Shown here piece by piece: positions 34,593 through 46,370 of a stretch of 64,000 nucleotides of DNA; within the stretch, counting starts at the first letter, position 1; each line of letters opens with the position of its first letter. Made by a program: the position numbers and the translations under genes. Location: assembly GCA_027559495.1 (NCBI GenBank), contig JAMXSV010000007.1, positions 1 to 64,000 on the forward strand, read 5' to 3'. The DNA comes from Aurifilum marmelostoma. Lineage: Eukaryota > Ascomycota > Sordariomycetes > Diaporthales > Cryphonectriaceae. The notes beneath the pieces are model-generated. The model was given only the letters and a program-made list of their open reading frames with translations, did no database searches and was not told the DNA's origin.

Positions 34593-36384
34593 TTACAACG
34601 CCGAGGTCTTGATCAGCCTGTCCTGTGCAGCCTGATCGAGAAACTCAGCGTGGTCAATGTCATGTGTGCTCCCTTGCTTCTCTATCAAGTCCCGGACCCA
34701 TTGGCCTCTTGGGCGCAAGATGGCTTTGAACGGCTTGGGAATAAATACAAAGCCATCGGAGCCGGCCAGATCATCGAGGACCACCCTCTCGCCCGTCTCC
34801 ACAGACACTGCAGCTTCGACATCATACGCCCACAACATTCGCGCCACCTGTATGAAGAGATTGTTGCGTGCAATATGACGACCGACACAGATGCGCCTTC
34901 CAAATCCCCAGCCAGGCTGCGGCAGGTCCTTCAAGCTTTCGTCCTCACCGAGCCACCGGTCCGGCGCGAAGTCGTCAGTGTTCTTGCCAAAGATAGACTC
35001 ATCGCGACTAATGGTGAAATGATTTCCTATCACTATCGATCCGGCGGGAATCCTATATCCGAGGTATGTGTCTTCTTTCTTCGTGGCATGAGGAACACCG
35101 CCGACCACCACAGGCCGCCATCGGAGGGTTTCGTTGACTACACGTACCATCAGTAACGGCGTTAACTGATGAAGGCAATAAGTTGTGATGCGAAGGGGTC
35201 CGTAGAACTTTACCAATGGCATCGATATAAGCCAGCCTATCGCGGTCTCCAAACTGCGGCAGGCGATCTCGCCCCACGACAGCATCAAGCAGTTTCTGGG
35301 CCTTGGCAAGCCACCCTTCACCAGTCGTGATCCAGGCGACGAGGAACCACGATAGAGCGACTGTCGAAGTGTCCAGCGCCGCGTCCGCGATGATCCCGAG
35401 GTCAAAGGCAATCTCCACCGGCGGCATCCCTCTGGCCTCCTGGCTATTCTGCACGTAGTGCTTCGTGAAGTTCCAGCCGGGATTGCTCAACCCTTTCTCT
35501 ACATTGCCGAGGTGAAGGTTACACTCAAGTTGGTAGAGATCCTCGGCCGTCTTCTTCCAGGGTGCAAGGAAGGCAGGGAGGCAATTGAGCACCGGGAAGG
35601 AATCCACAACGTTGGCGCCGACAACAGCATGCTTGGCGACGGCTTCTTGCACGCGCTTTGCGTCCTCGAGGGCTTGTTCGTGGCCCGTCTTCAGTCGGTA
35701 GCCGTAGGCGAGCGCGTAGATGAAGCTGGCCATGGCGCGCTCGAAGTGATGATGCATATCGACCCCCTGCCCACCAGAGACGTCAATCTCTCGTAGCACG
35801 TCGAAAAGGAGCTGCTTGGACTCAAGGTCCTGCAGCGGGCGATAGCACTTCGTGGCACGCGGGTTCAGCAGCGGAGATTCCATCCTCTGGTGCAGTCTGT
35901 ATGCAGCATCGTAAGGTCTGAGGAGCATGTGCATTCCCTTTGTGACCATCTCGCCGGCCATAACGAGGCGTGGCCGGTCCGAGTATTGGGCACTGCGCCG
36001 GGAGAGGAGGCTCTGGGCTGCCTCGTTCGTCGAAAGCACGACTAACGGCTGCCCTAACATGTTTAAATACATGATAGGCCCGTATGTCTTGCTCCATTTG
36101 TGGAATTGCAGCCATTGTTGATTTTCAGGCACTTGGTGGAGGTTGCCGATGAGAGGGAGCCGCTTCGGACCTGGGGGGAGATGTGCTCTGGCGCTTTTGA
36201 GGATATGGTACATGTAAACGAAGAAGCAGAGCGATGGGATTCCCAAGATCCACCAGAGAGGCACCTCAACATCGTGAAAGAGCATGATCGGCTGTTCAAA
36301 AACGTGCAAGGACATGGTATGTTCAGACAGGAGACCTTTGATTACAGCGTAGCTTTGACTGAGACTCGCCGTAGAGGTTATCAT
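34593..36384 (-). CDS. Cytochrome P450 monooxygenase
   Basis: Two exons, 36384-35214 and 35137-34593, joined by removing a 76-base intron (GTAAAG to GTGTAG); the splice reads ...AYIDAI-VNETLRW in frame. This gives 571 residues from the first ATG; a second in-frame ATG at 36315 (MSLHVFEQ) would still keep the N-terminal membrane anchor (WWILGIPSLCFFVYMYHI). Class II features in order: Pro-rich hinge LPPGPKRLPLIGN, K-helix E393-T-L-R396, PERF-like APDRW, and haem loop WGFGRRICVG with C474. The first haem-loop position, normally Phe, is Trp. The I-helix reads ADAALDTSTVAL and lacks the usual acidic-Thr pair. It resembles the fungal group around O-methylsterigmatocystin oxidoreductase. It is an ER enzyme oxidising a small molecule, substrate unknown; neighbours suggest secondary metabolism. 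Confidence 0.85.
35138..35213 (-). other. Intron of the P450 gene
   Basis: 76 bases on the minus strand, GTAAAG...GTGTAG, phase 1. Removal recreates the V-N-E-T-L-R-W sequence of the K-helix. Confidence 0.8.
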
Positions 36385-37900
36385 GAAGTATTTAGTTGGT
36401 GGACTGTGAACTGGTCAAGGACAATCACTTGGACGGTAATACCATTGTCCGATGAAGCGGGATTTGCCCAGCAATTTTGCAACCAAATAGGATGCATAGC
36501 CCGCGCTTGCATGAGAGATAAGCAAGGCTGTACTGTGATCCCCTATTATTATCTCGCCAGGCTCGCCACTTTTACTGATACCCTGCTTTTCGAAAATAAG
36601 AAGTGCAGCCAATCAATACCTAACTTGTCCCGGCAGTTATAATAAGGTTTCAGAAATCCGGGATGTCTGTGGGGTACGGAGGGGCGGGGCGCCTCTTCAC
36701 ATTAGGCTAGTAGAGCGGAGTGATTGTCAGCCATCTGTTATGAAGGCCTACAGTACTGTGTACTATCAGAATAATTGCCCTTGTTCCTTCAGCATCCTCC
36801 CTCAATCGGAGAGTCTTGACTACGCACCAACCTCCTCCCCTTTCCGATCTCAAGAACGTGTAATGCAACTCCATCGCTACTTCTAATGTCCTCATATCCC
36901 AAGGATCGAGTATTATCAAAATATGTAGATTGATTTGAACATAAAAAGAAGGACCTGAGAAATTTGGATTCACGTGAAATCGAGTAATTATAAGTATTAG
37001 TGAATTTTGATCTCAAAGTTCAATTCGGGATCAAAGTGCAGCTGCCGGGCGAGCTTTATTTAATTAATCTTTACACCGGGTGCTGCAGTAATAATGGTAA
37101 AATGTTAATCAGATTCTATTATAATAATAACTATGGACTACTATAGCCTAGAGCTGCGCCCTATTAGCTCAGATTGCGCAGGTAATTAACTAATAGATTA
37201 TTAGTGCGCTAATTTCTGTAATAACTTATATAGTATGCATAGGCTTTCGAATTCTATTTTACTACAACTCTGCTTTATACTAACACATTTCATTTCTTCT
37301 AATTAGCGAAGCGGATCTATTATAACTGCTTGAAATATAGCCCCTTGCGACGGTACATTGTGGAAAAGGAAAAATCAACTTTCGAAATCCAATATCTCTA
37401 ATATTCTATAGCTCTCTACAAATGCTGCCTAATTACTTCGTATCTGGTGGGGATGATCAAATTTGATGCGGACTACGAGCTTCGATAGATTCATACGAGT
37501 TTCGTAGTCTTACAAATCTGAGATAATTATTTGCAGATGTGATTATATCCTAATGTGATATTTACAGCAACTTTTTGAAGCCACTATCTAGTTCCTCGCC
37601 GTAGGTAGACACAGATAATGATCTCTAGCAAAACTTTTAGTCCACAGTATCATCTCATCGAGTAGGAACATAAATGTTAATAGTATCGCCTGTCAGCTGA
37701 AAAACCGCATCTCATCCTAGTTGGGAGGTGGCGTCCCCATATCTACGACACACAAATTGCGAATCACCATTAGTATTAGGATTACAAAAAGTGAAACCTA
37801 CGATATCAGGTCCCTAAAACTAGACAGTGAACATCTTTTCAAGTTGCTCGAAATTACCTAGATGACTCAGACTAGTAAGGTGCCTAGATGCCCTTGACTA
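36385..37900. other. Intergenic upstream of P450, partly AT-rich
   Basis: No gene recognised. From about 37000 the sequence is AT-rich without a repeat I can match within the window. Confidence 0.5.
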
Positions 37901-38029
37901 TTTTCCATCATCAACTCAACATTTCCATCTCCCTTAGTTCTATTTTGAAGGGGAATTCAGAGGCCAAATACTTTGAGAGCATGCGGCGACCCTCGGGTGT
38001 CACCAAATTGCCCAGGTTCTTAGCGGCCA

Positions 38030-39710
38030 ATTATTTTGACCAGGCAAAACAGGATTCATTCGAATGCTTTACACCTGGCTCATCTCAACCTGGGAATTCA
38101 TCGACAATATATCGACATCCGTAGGGTAGAACCCCAGACGTATCGTATCCAGAGTTCCGCCATTCATCATGGTCCGCACGCCTTTGTCCGGGCAGGCGTC
38201 CGTATCAAGCCGCAGCGTCTCAGCCATCATCCCATCTTGTATAGTACCATGTCGATCTGTGCCTCGTCCCATAGCATCTCCTCGACTGGGCTCGAGATGA
38301 TATCGTAGAAGGATTCAATTATCTCGACAGGTATCTGGTTCTCGCCGAGCAGCTTAGCTTGCAGGATGAAAGGAAGCGCTTCATTTTGTCATATCCGCAG
38401 GCAGACCCTCCGGATGCTTAAGATGGGCCGTCGTGATGGTGCTAGCGACACCATCTCAGATGTCGGACGATGAGTGTTCGGTCCATTTGACCACCAATCT
38501 ACTCGGGTGCAGGATCGCGATTCCTCTAGCCTCCTTTTCCCCGTAAACATCCATCATGTCTTCCGGAAACAATTTGTAACTCATTGCCTCTAATTATAGA
38601 AAGAGGCCCGGCCGCATCGGGTAATTACCAGCACGAGCGGTATACGCCCATTAGTAGAGCTGTAGAAGAATTTCGGGTCATTGAAGACCGGTCCGTAGAC
38701 ATCACGCAGGCCCTTTACCTCGACGGAGGCGGTATATTGCTTCAGATGCCAGCAAGTAGACCGAGGACTCGTCGCGTCAAACAGACCCCGTGGGGTGGTA
38801 GTGAGAAGCTTCAGATTGTGCTTCGTGGCTAGCTAGTCTAGCACGTTCTGCATAAGGCCAGCCAATGATATTGTTCTGAAATCAGAGGGCACGACATACT
38901 CAGGGCAGTCGACTCAGCTGGTTGAAGCATAGTCACGCGTCTGGGTGGCCGTCCACGTCCGCGGTCTGGAGCTAAAGCTGCGCGTGAAGAATTCGAGGCC
39001 TGTCCCGAAGTCGTCCACCGAATCCGTCGTCCTGCTGCCGTTTTTCAGCAGCTTCCCGCCAGGAACCCCTGGAGAGCAGCCGGAGATGTCTCCCTATTCC
39101 CAGCGAAACCCTTGACATCTGCCAGCACTTCAGCGAGTCCATACGAGCCAAAATTGTTTAGGTGGCTCACCAACATGTAGCCAGCATACTTTTCTGGATT
39201 GCCATGCCTTGAGAGCCTCTCGCGCATGGAAGCCAAGTACGGCGTGAGGTGCACTGTCTCTTCATCCCGATATAGATGTGGGACACACGGGGGAGGGGGG
39301 TGTATTCTGCGACGCTCATACGCAGCGAATATGCAGCAAGTACATCAACTCCTGCCGCGACCAGGAGCGGCTGATCCATGATGAGGGCGCGGTAAAGTTG
39401 GGGCATTGATTTTACTTTGCAATGCGCTCCCCTAGACTATCGATTGACTCGAGGATTTCTACATCGGTCCTTGCGTAGGATGCTTCTAATTATCTCTGCA
39501 AAGAATCCTCCCAGACACTTGCATGGCCAACCGGGCATGAGAACCGCTACATCGAAGGTGCGGTAAATGGTCGGAACGCTGGCGGGGGCCTGTCTAATAG
39601 CCTGGTCGCTCTTAGGGATGCAGCGTCGGTCGGGACAGATGGTACACCGAGAGGAGAGGGAGGCAAGGGAAGGCGGTCGATGAGGTCTGAAACGATCCAT
39701 TCTTGTCCAA
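38030..39710 (-). pseudogene. Unrecognised multi-part pseudogene
   Basis: Minus-strand pieces read like one protein interrupted by stops and frame changes: 39700-39437 (VPTIYRTFDVAVLMPGWPCK), 39406-39250 (MPQLYRALIMDQPLLVAAGV), 39240-39045 (YAGYMLVSHLNNFGSYGLAE), 39060-38600 (DDFGTGLEFFTRSFSS; YVVPSDFRTISLAGLMQNVL, stop; TTTPRGLFDATSPRSTCW; LRDVYGPVFNDPKFFYSS) and 38360-38230 (IPVEIIESFYDIISSPVEEM). Three stops are TAG, TGA or TAG at likely Trp/Gln sites. I cannot name the family. Its position suggests that it belonged to the same locus as the P450 and the AKR remnant. Confidence 0.5.
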
Positions 39711-40921
39711 GCTCTGCTAGTGGCTCGCCGTCGGGGGCATGGACAGACTGCGTATTATTATTTTTAGAGATCTTGAGGTATCATAACCTATCTAACATAC
39801 AGGTGAATTACAAAACAGGTCATGTGAGATAGATGCTAGTTGGTAGGATCATTAAATCAACTGGCGCTCATATGGCCAAGGGACAGGGTCAAGAACCAGG
39901 GTAGAAATATTTAGCATCGAGTACTCACGTGCCTGATTAATCATTCTGATTATTGCAAGACCGATCACAACATTGCCAGCAGCAACACACAACTTATGGT
40001 GGAAAAGTGTATTGAGCAGAGCGGATGTATTGAGGTCACCTCAATGTCCAGTTGATCCATTTCTCTATCGGGGGACAAGAGAAAGACAGAAAACAAAAAG
40101 TAGTGTCTTGTATAGGCAGGGCACTGGAGTAATAATGGTCTACTTAGGCCAATTGGAGGACCCAGCGTGTACATAGAAACGTATAGCATTGTGGTCTGCC
40201 ATAGAAAGAAAGAAATGCAAGAAAAGATAGAAACAGCTCGCTAGACGGTGCTTGGCAGAGGTGCCTGGAAGCGTCGCATGCAGCAGAGTCGGTAACACTG
40301 GCTCTCACACACAGCTGATCCACGTGACCTGGAAATTCATTGCACTGTGTAAGCAGGCGAGAAACATCCTCCAAAATGTAGTCCGTGCTGGAAGATCCGC
40401 ATCTAGGAACAAGAAAAGCAGAGCTGCCTTGAAAGACATCAAGTATCTTGTCTAAATGAAAAGCGAGTCTAAAGCCGCGATAGAATGAGTACTGTAATTA
40501 GGTGTAGCGTCTGAAGTCAGTGGCGACTTAATTGTCGACAATAAAGTGATATAATTATACAGACACTCGAACTGATGAAAGCGGCGATCTCAAGCGTGAA
40601 TCAGTGCAGAACTCGGTTAGTGGTAGCTTGGGACGCCTCAAGCGGTCGCAGGGTGTAAGTTCCTCATCTCTACGGCGGCTCCGGAGCACCAAAAACCAGA
40701 TCCTACCTAAGATAACACAGCATCTGATCAACACAACTAAGTCCACGTTCTGTACAGCCACCGAGCCGATCCCACGATGCCGCTCAGAGGAACAGATCCA
40801 CCCCTTGAACCAGCAAATTAGTGAGGGTCACTGCTAAGCCTTGATAAGTAGAGAGAGCATCAAACCTTCTGCCTAATATTGACATGGGTACTCAAGTAGT
40901 TCTACCATATTAAATAACCGA
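39711..40921. other. Intergenic, no gene recognised
   Basis: Short frames only. The missing N-terminal half of the neighbouring aldo-keto reductase was looked for here and not found. Confidence 0.5.
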
Positions 40922-41570
40922 ATGGTTGCCAAATGGGGCGTGTCAAACACTCCACCTGTAATCTTGGAGAAGATCCGGCAAATTTGCGAGAAGAATGGCT
41001 GGCAGAAGCCAAATGCCTACCAGGGTGATTACAATCTGGTCACAAAGGGCATGGAGACGGGCCTTCTGCCCACGCTGCGCGCACCAAGCTGTCTTTCGTT
41101 GCTTTCCGGTAGTGATAGTCGATCTCTTCTTCACGCTCTGGATCATAGAGATGGGTCAATCTCGCTAACGGTCATATTTTGTTGGCTCAAAGGACACTTG
41201 CGGCAGGATTTCTGACCCTGAAACTGATCAATGACCAGCATGAAGCCCCTCGCATATCAGATGACAGTCCGCTTGGAAAGTCGTTGCAGAGGGTGCTCGG
41301 TGACGAAGATCTACATCAAAACTCTATAAAAGTACGACTCTAGTGTCAAGACGCATGGTTTGTCGAGCTTGGAAGTGGCCGTCCGCTAGGCCGCTCACCA
41401 CTCGGCCGTAGGAGACGAGGATGCCATCATCCTCGCCGTCATCAAGGAGGCACAGCTCGTGGGGTTGATAGCATCTCTGAATCGGAAGGGACCTCATCCG
41501 TCGTCTGTGCTTGCGCTGAGCGAAGGAATCTGGGTCGATGTCCAGCAGTCATGGGACTATGTCCTTTAAT
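40922..41570 (+). pseudogene. Aldo-keto reductase (aflatoxin-aldehyde-reductase type), 3' part
   Basis: Plus-strand reading: KWGVSNTPPVILEKIRQICE, then NGWQKPNAYQGDYNLVTKGM and ETGLLPTLR (AKR7-like), then after a frame change RTLAAGFLTLKLIND, and in the 41350-41570 part HGLSSLEVAVR, a stop, AAHHSAVGDEDAIILAVIKE, LNRKGPHPSSVLALSEGIW. The stop after AVR is TAG where Trp (TGG) is expected. The N-terminal half, which holds the catalytic Asp, Tyr and Lys of AKRs, is missing, so no activity is possible. Family members reduce aldehydes with NADPH and often sit in fungal metabolite clusters. Confidence 0.75.
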
Positions 41571-42558
41571 GAGATAGGCCGCTACGGTGCAGCTCGACTG
41601 TATGTACTGCGATGAGCTGGGTCAGTTTTACCACTACCAGCTTCGATGTCTTGAATCTTATAGACAATAAGAGCATAGTGGCTCTGGTGATCGGCATGCC
41701 TATCACGGAATTGATTCCGGAACTTGTCACACAACGTCTTAAAATTTTTACATCACATCATGACCGGATGGGCACGACTGACCCACCCACTAGGGGGGGG
41801 CGGGGAAGTAATGCTACCGAAGAACAAGAGGAGACCATTCAAATATAGACAGCGGATGGTTTCCGCAGTTACCCTGCTGTCATCCCCCTGCCGGCCCCTG
41901 ACATTGCAGTCTCCGTCGTATGTTTGGATATCTGAAGGCGCCGGAGCATCTCCAGAGTAGTATGGCTTTATGATTACGGCCCCACACGCGAGAGGGGCTT
42001 ATTTATGTGATAGTAACGGCCGCAAGCCTCATTCCTACTACTAGAAATTCATATTCAGGTGTTATTTTTATATATAACAATATAGAGATACACTTACGTA
42101 TTACTTATCTATAGGCTTTTTGATTTAGCATTTGCATAAGTATATTTATAAAATAGGCAAGAAATTACTATGCTGTAATTATCAGTGATTTATAGTACTG
42201 ATTAACTAAGAATAAGCACTGAATTAGCCCCTCTAGGCTTATGTGAGACTTGGAGTCTTGCCTTCTGCTCCCGCGCTTTCCCTAGTTTAGCCCCCGTCAC
42301 CGAAAGTACAAGGCGAAGGATTATCATAAAGCAAAGCTAAACTATCAACCCATCGATTTATTATTTCTAGAGGCAGTGTGATTAAAGAGAGGATAAAATA
42401 GTACTTTCCTAGGGCCCCTCTTGACTACCTATCACTCATCTGCCTATAACCTCTAGGAAATAAAGTCCTCCTTTAACCACTCGCTTTTCTTTCGTTAAAG
42501 GTATGTGACAAATTGTCTTGTCTTCTTTGTGGATTATATACCGATATTGATGTTAACT
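41571..42558. other. Intergenic between AKR remnant and ABM gene
   Basis: No gene recognised. Part is AT-rich (42050-42200). The promoter of the ABM gene must lie in the right part. Confidence 0.5.
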
Positions 42559-43109
42559 ATGGCTAGCAAAATGGCCTACTACTCCGTTTCGACTCTATCG
42601 GTCAAACCAGAGAATCAAGACAAGGTATGTGGGAGCGGCCTTATGATAGCGTCACAGGGGACTCGCTCCCCTCCTCCCTCCCCCCCCCCGCAACATCTTG
42701 CTAAAATGATGGATCCAGGTTGTCGAATTCTTCACCGAGGTTTCAAAGAAGACTGAAGAGCTAGAGCCAGCAGCGTTAATCTATCGGTGGTATAAGGTGG
42801 ACGGAAGAGACGAGTTTGTATTCATTGAGAAGTAGGTGCTCACTCGATCAAGCATTGCTCTAATTTATGCTTATAGCCAATAAATTGGGGGCTATGAAGC
42901 AATATCGAGACAGATGTACCTCAAGAATCACTACTAATCATAAATTGGTGGACAGATTCGCCAGTGAGGAGGATTATCGCACGCATCAACAATCAGCGCA
43001 TGTCCAGGGACTGTATAGACAGTATCTCGAATATCTCCCGGATCCTTTTGTCTTCTACCACATTGGTACTTCCAAGGACAGGCTTCTAGGTGGTTTTGAG
43101 AGAGAGTAA
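42559..43109 (+). CDS. Antibiotic-biosynthesis-monooxygenase (ABM) domain protein
   Basis: Three exons, 42559-42624, 42719-42831 and 42956-43109, total 333 bases, exactly 110 codons plus stop. Introns are GTATGT...ATCCAG and GTAGGT...GACAG, the second with CTACTAATC as branch site. The product starts MASKMAYYSVSTLSVKP and has ABM order: an N-terminal beta strand, then EFFTEVSKKTEELEPAALIY, then RDEFVFIEK joined to FASEEDYRTHQQSAH, the E-x-W/F...H motif region, and ending in FVFYHIGTSKDRLLGG. ABM proteins are small dimeric alpha-beta barrels that oxidise or cyclise small molecules or act in stress responses. Size fits the family. Placed between an AKR and a diterpene-cyclase remnant, it may be a surviving cluster gene. 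Confidence 0.7.
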
Positions 43110-43446
43110 ATGGATATCACATTGAATTCAGATTACTTAAGCTATTATACTAGCTCCCCTGGTATTTAGTTTTCTAGTTAGTTGAAGACACTCATTCTCA
43201 TCTTCCACCATTGAAGATATCTTCCATGAATTGCATGTCTGTTGAGTGTAACTTCGATTTTTATTCGCTAAGAACCCAACATCCGGCCTTGGTGCTGCCA
43301 AACTTGCAAGGCTGGGATGTGTCTCTGAATAAGAATATGTAACAAAACCTACTTAGTAGTAACACCATGGTCTTCCCAGCGCAGTAGTTTCATAATCAGT
43401 TATGCAGCTGGCCATATTTTCTACAACATAGATTGGGCCGTATAAA
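43110..43446. other. Intergenic, no gene recognised
   Basis: No coding feature seen between the ABM gene and the cyclase fragment. Confidence 0.6.
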
Positions 43447-43920
43447 TTAGTAACATCGCAGATCATGCGCCAGAATCATCATCTTTCTATGATCGTGTTC
43501 ATCACATCGTCCCCCGACAACCTTGGTCTCGTTCACCAGCCAGTCAAGAGTAGTAACCGGGCACTTACGTTCGTACTCAGCCATAGTAGTTAAGACAGCC
43601 TTTTTAGGCTCATCATCGTCAATCTTTATATCGGCACCGCAACGAAACTCGGGTGACTCGATCGGATTCCAGTTGCGCTCAGCACTGTCTCGGGCTACCG
43701 AACCGTAGTCATTGTACATGCGACACGTGGTCGCCAGGTGTCGGCATGCAGCTTCAGCTAGGTACTTCTCACGAGCAGAGGGGAAGCAGTTGGCGCCGGC
43801 TGTTTGAGACGCACAAGGCAGACACGAGACGAATGTACATGAGAGTACGGACATGACGTGTGATTTGCCGAGGTCGTCCGAATCCACCGAAAGAAGCCGC
43901 AGTCGGCTAAGGTGTACACT
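43447..43920 (-). pseudogene. Diterpene cyclase (CPS/KS-type) C-terminal fragment
   Basis: The minus frame contains REKYLAEAACRHLATTCRMY directly followed by NDYGSVARDSAERNWNPIES, then AVLTTMAEYERKCP. This matches the C-terminal class I region of fungal bifunctional copalyl diphosphate/kaurene synthases, where N-D-Y-G-S-x-x-R-D and the following Glu form the second metal-binding (NSE/DTE-like) motif. The N-terminal DxDD domain and the DDxxD motif of the class I domain are absent from the window. The segment upstream of REKYL is out of register and reads better in another frame, a sign of a frameshift. The fragment cannot make diterpenes, but it marks a former terpenoid pathway. Confidence 0.6.
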
Positions 43921-44295
43921 TGATCTTTGGCACTCTCTTAATCCTTACTAAGGCGATGATTGTCCTCTATCTAGAAGACGTGTGCTAATTAGTAGAACTA
44001 ATCGCAGTTCGCGACTGAGCACTGTGCGATCCCACGAGCTGGGCTTTGACAACAATGGATGGCCAAGCACGTGACAAACGAAGCGCAGTAGTGGGATGCA
44101 CACGTCATGTTATTAGGCGTCTTTGTGCGTTGCGTGTCGATGCCTAGAACAACTCCAGACGCAGTTCCTTCCGTGCATGCGCCAGTCGCCTAGTACCTTG
44201 CCCGGGCGTACGGCCGATACACTCCATACGCACTTCTCACGGCGAAGCTAGAATATCTATGGAGGACATAATATATCCATACCCAGTCGGATAAT
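43921..44295. other. Intergenic
   Basis: No gene recognised. Confidence 0.6.
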
Positions 44296-44682
44296 CTAGG
44301 GTACAGCACTACAGCCCTTTCGCGGGAAGATCTCGAGCACAGCCCTATACCTCAAGCCAGGGCTAGAGCAGCACGAAAGCTGAGTCCCAGGAAGATTCAG
44401 TCGTGCACAGGGGGGCAAGTTGTTTGAGGAGGTTATTGTTATTGCTTGTGGCGCGTTGGCAGCAGTGGAAGTGGCCGTGGTAGTGGCAGTGGCCGTGATC
44501 TTGTTGGCGACGGTGAGCGGGGCGCCGCCATCGTCATCGTTGTCCTCATCGTCGCTGCTGGTGGGCGCAGTGACAACTTCGTCGTCGCTCTCGCCGTCGC
44601 TGGTGCTGGTGACAGCAACCCAGCCGCTGGTGGTGACAGGGACCCCGCCGCTTGCTGCAGGCACGATTTCAGGTCTAGCCAT
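44296..44682 (-). CDS. Acidic low-complexity ORF
   Basis: 128 codons from ATG at 44682. The middle is Ser/Asp-rich (TSTSDGESDDEVVTAPTSSD), followed by an Ala/Thr repeat coded by GCC/ACC-type repeats. No domain. It overlaps the end of the next minus-strand frame by 8 bases and may be its last exon in a changed frame. It could also be a chance frame in repetitive GC-rich DNA. Confidence 0.3.
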   Translation of the reverse strand: MARPEIVPAASGGVPVTTSGWVAVTSTSDGESDDEVVTAPTSSDDEDNDDDGGAPLTVANKITATATTTATSTAANAPQAITITSSNNLPPCARLNLPGTQLSCCSSPGLRYRAVLEIFPRKGCSAVP

Positions 44683-45180
44683 CTTGGTTACCTTCTTGTT
44701 GAAATTCGGGATGTGCTGAGTGGTTTAGGTGTCGAGCTGTCTGTGGGCTTAGTGCTGGCCCAGGAAGAGAAACAAGTGTGGATGAGTCTGCTACTTTACA
44801 CACGAAATCTTCAGAGCGGTCACCACCAGATTTGGACATCAGGCGTGCAGATGGACTGTCGAGACGAACAAACTGTTGGTAAGCGTTTCCAGGGTTTGAA
44901 GGGCATTGCAGGTTCTCGGTTGTTTGGTGAATGACAATACAGTACCGCTGTTGTCGTGACAACAGACGATGGACGCTTTGATGCACCAAGTCTTCAATAC
45001 TGGTTGTAATAGCTGCTTCTGCGGCGCATTGTTCCTCTCTGCCGACCGGAACGATGTAACGGGCGCTTTTCTGTCCTTTGACGAGCCACTCTTTGTCCTC
45101 GCCTTCGTTGATCTAGAAGATCCGATATCTTGACTCTTCCTCTCCTCTTCGTCTCCGGCTCTCCTCCTCACCACCATTCG
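44675..45180 (-). CDS. Orphan protein, probable multi-exon gene
   Basis: From 45113 down to 44675 a minus frame of about 146 codons reads as convincing protein (EWLVKGQKSARYIVPVGREE; CAAEAAITTSIEDLVHQSVH; GNAYQQFVRLDSPSARLM; ends EFQQEGNQDG). It has no ATG at its left end, so an upstream exon is needed; TCTTCTAG at 45121-45114 or an AG within 45085-45060 could be the acceptor, and a frame near 45230-45180 (EASEDVPVAAILVSEW) could be the preceding exon. The exact splice is unresolved. No known domain. It is the first of a set of orphans in this GC-rich island. Confidence 0.4.
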
Positions 45181-45433
45181 CTGACTAGGATGGCGGCAAC
45201 GGGCACGTCCTCGGATGCTTCAGAGGCGAGTCCCTGATTATGAACGGCGTGGGCTGTCGACTAGCTCGGGCGTCGTTATCTTCCGAGGGTTGTGTCGATC
45301 CTACTGCAAACGTGAATGACCAGCCTTGAAAGCGGTGGGGAAGAGTGGATTGGTGGTCAAGGATCGAAGACAAAAGGTGGGGAAGTAAACGTCGTGCAAA
45401 AGTAAAGGCAGGTTGTTGCTGGATCCAGAACAT

Positions 45434-46370
45434 CGAGGGTTAGGGTCTGGGCCAGCTGGGATCTACACCCAATCAGCTGCCGACTCACTGAAAACCCCGG
45501 GCCCAGGCAGCCAAATGAGGGCACTCGTGCATTTTTGTACCCTCCAGTACTGGACAAGTACCGCGGAGGAGGACCTTACTAACAAATCTGGCCGTATTTG
45601 GCCTTCACAGTACTTTACGAAACCTTAAAAAAAGAGAAAAAAATAATAATGTCAAGACTTTACTATGGTATGATGTATATTCATGGTCATCCTGAAATGG
45701 TATTTGTGGAGCATTCGCAGCCTGACCCACTGCTACTTGAGTGACCGATCAGAGAAAGCCAGTGACAGAGACGCACGGACCACAGTACTTGGCAGGCCGC
45801 CCTTTTACTTTACTTGCCTGTACGGAACCATCACAGTAGTACCAGTCACTTGGCCATGGGACCCACTCTGACAAGGTCAAAAGCCTGACCTCCCAGGTCG
45901 TTCGTATAAGTACTTAATCTGTTCCACAACAACCTCGGCCGACATTTATCAAATTCCCCCAACCTGTATCCTCCATCACACCCGTTTCCCCTCATGCCGC
46001 ATTGCACTCCTGCGGTATCTGTTTATCGAGCTCTTGCGACGCCCCTTTGCCACGCGACAGGACATCCGACCAGATTGCCAGCTGTCTGGTCGTAGGTCTT
46101 GGGCTTGGGGGAGCAACGCGGTGCGAACTCGTTGTGCGTAGCAGACTCGATGAACAAGCTTCAACTCTTTCCTGTCGAGCATCATCTCTCCCCCTTCATA
46201 CCAAGTCGGCTGTCGTTAGAGTCAAGGCTGCTCGTATCCGATATCTAAAAGCCTGGGTGGGTGGGCTGTCCTGTGTCCTCACAGGGGGGATTATTTTGCC
46301 TTATCTCTTGCCCTCTCTCTCTCTCCCCCGACTCTGGTTTTGTACTAAGACTTGTTGCCTCGCTCAGACC
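45434..46370. promoter_or_regulatory. Upstream region of the 415-aa gene
   Basis: No gene recognised. The last 120 bases are pyrimidine-rich (a CTCTCTCTCTCCCC run), and a possible 5'-UTR intron ends at GCTCAG just before ACCATGG. This is typical of a fungal core promoter/leader. The assignment is by position. Confidence 0.35.

Noticed and set aside
36100..36642. 180-codon plus-strand frame
   Set aside because: Mostly antisense to the 5' part of the P450 gene, no motif in the remainder.
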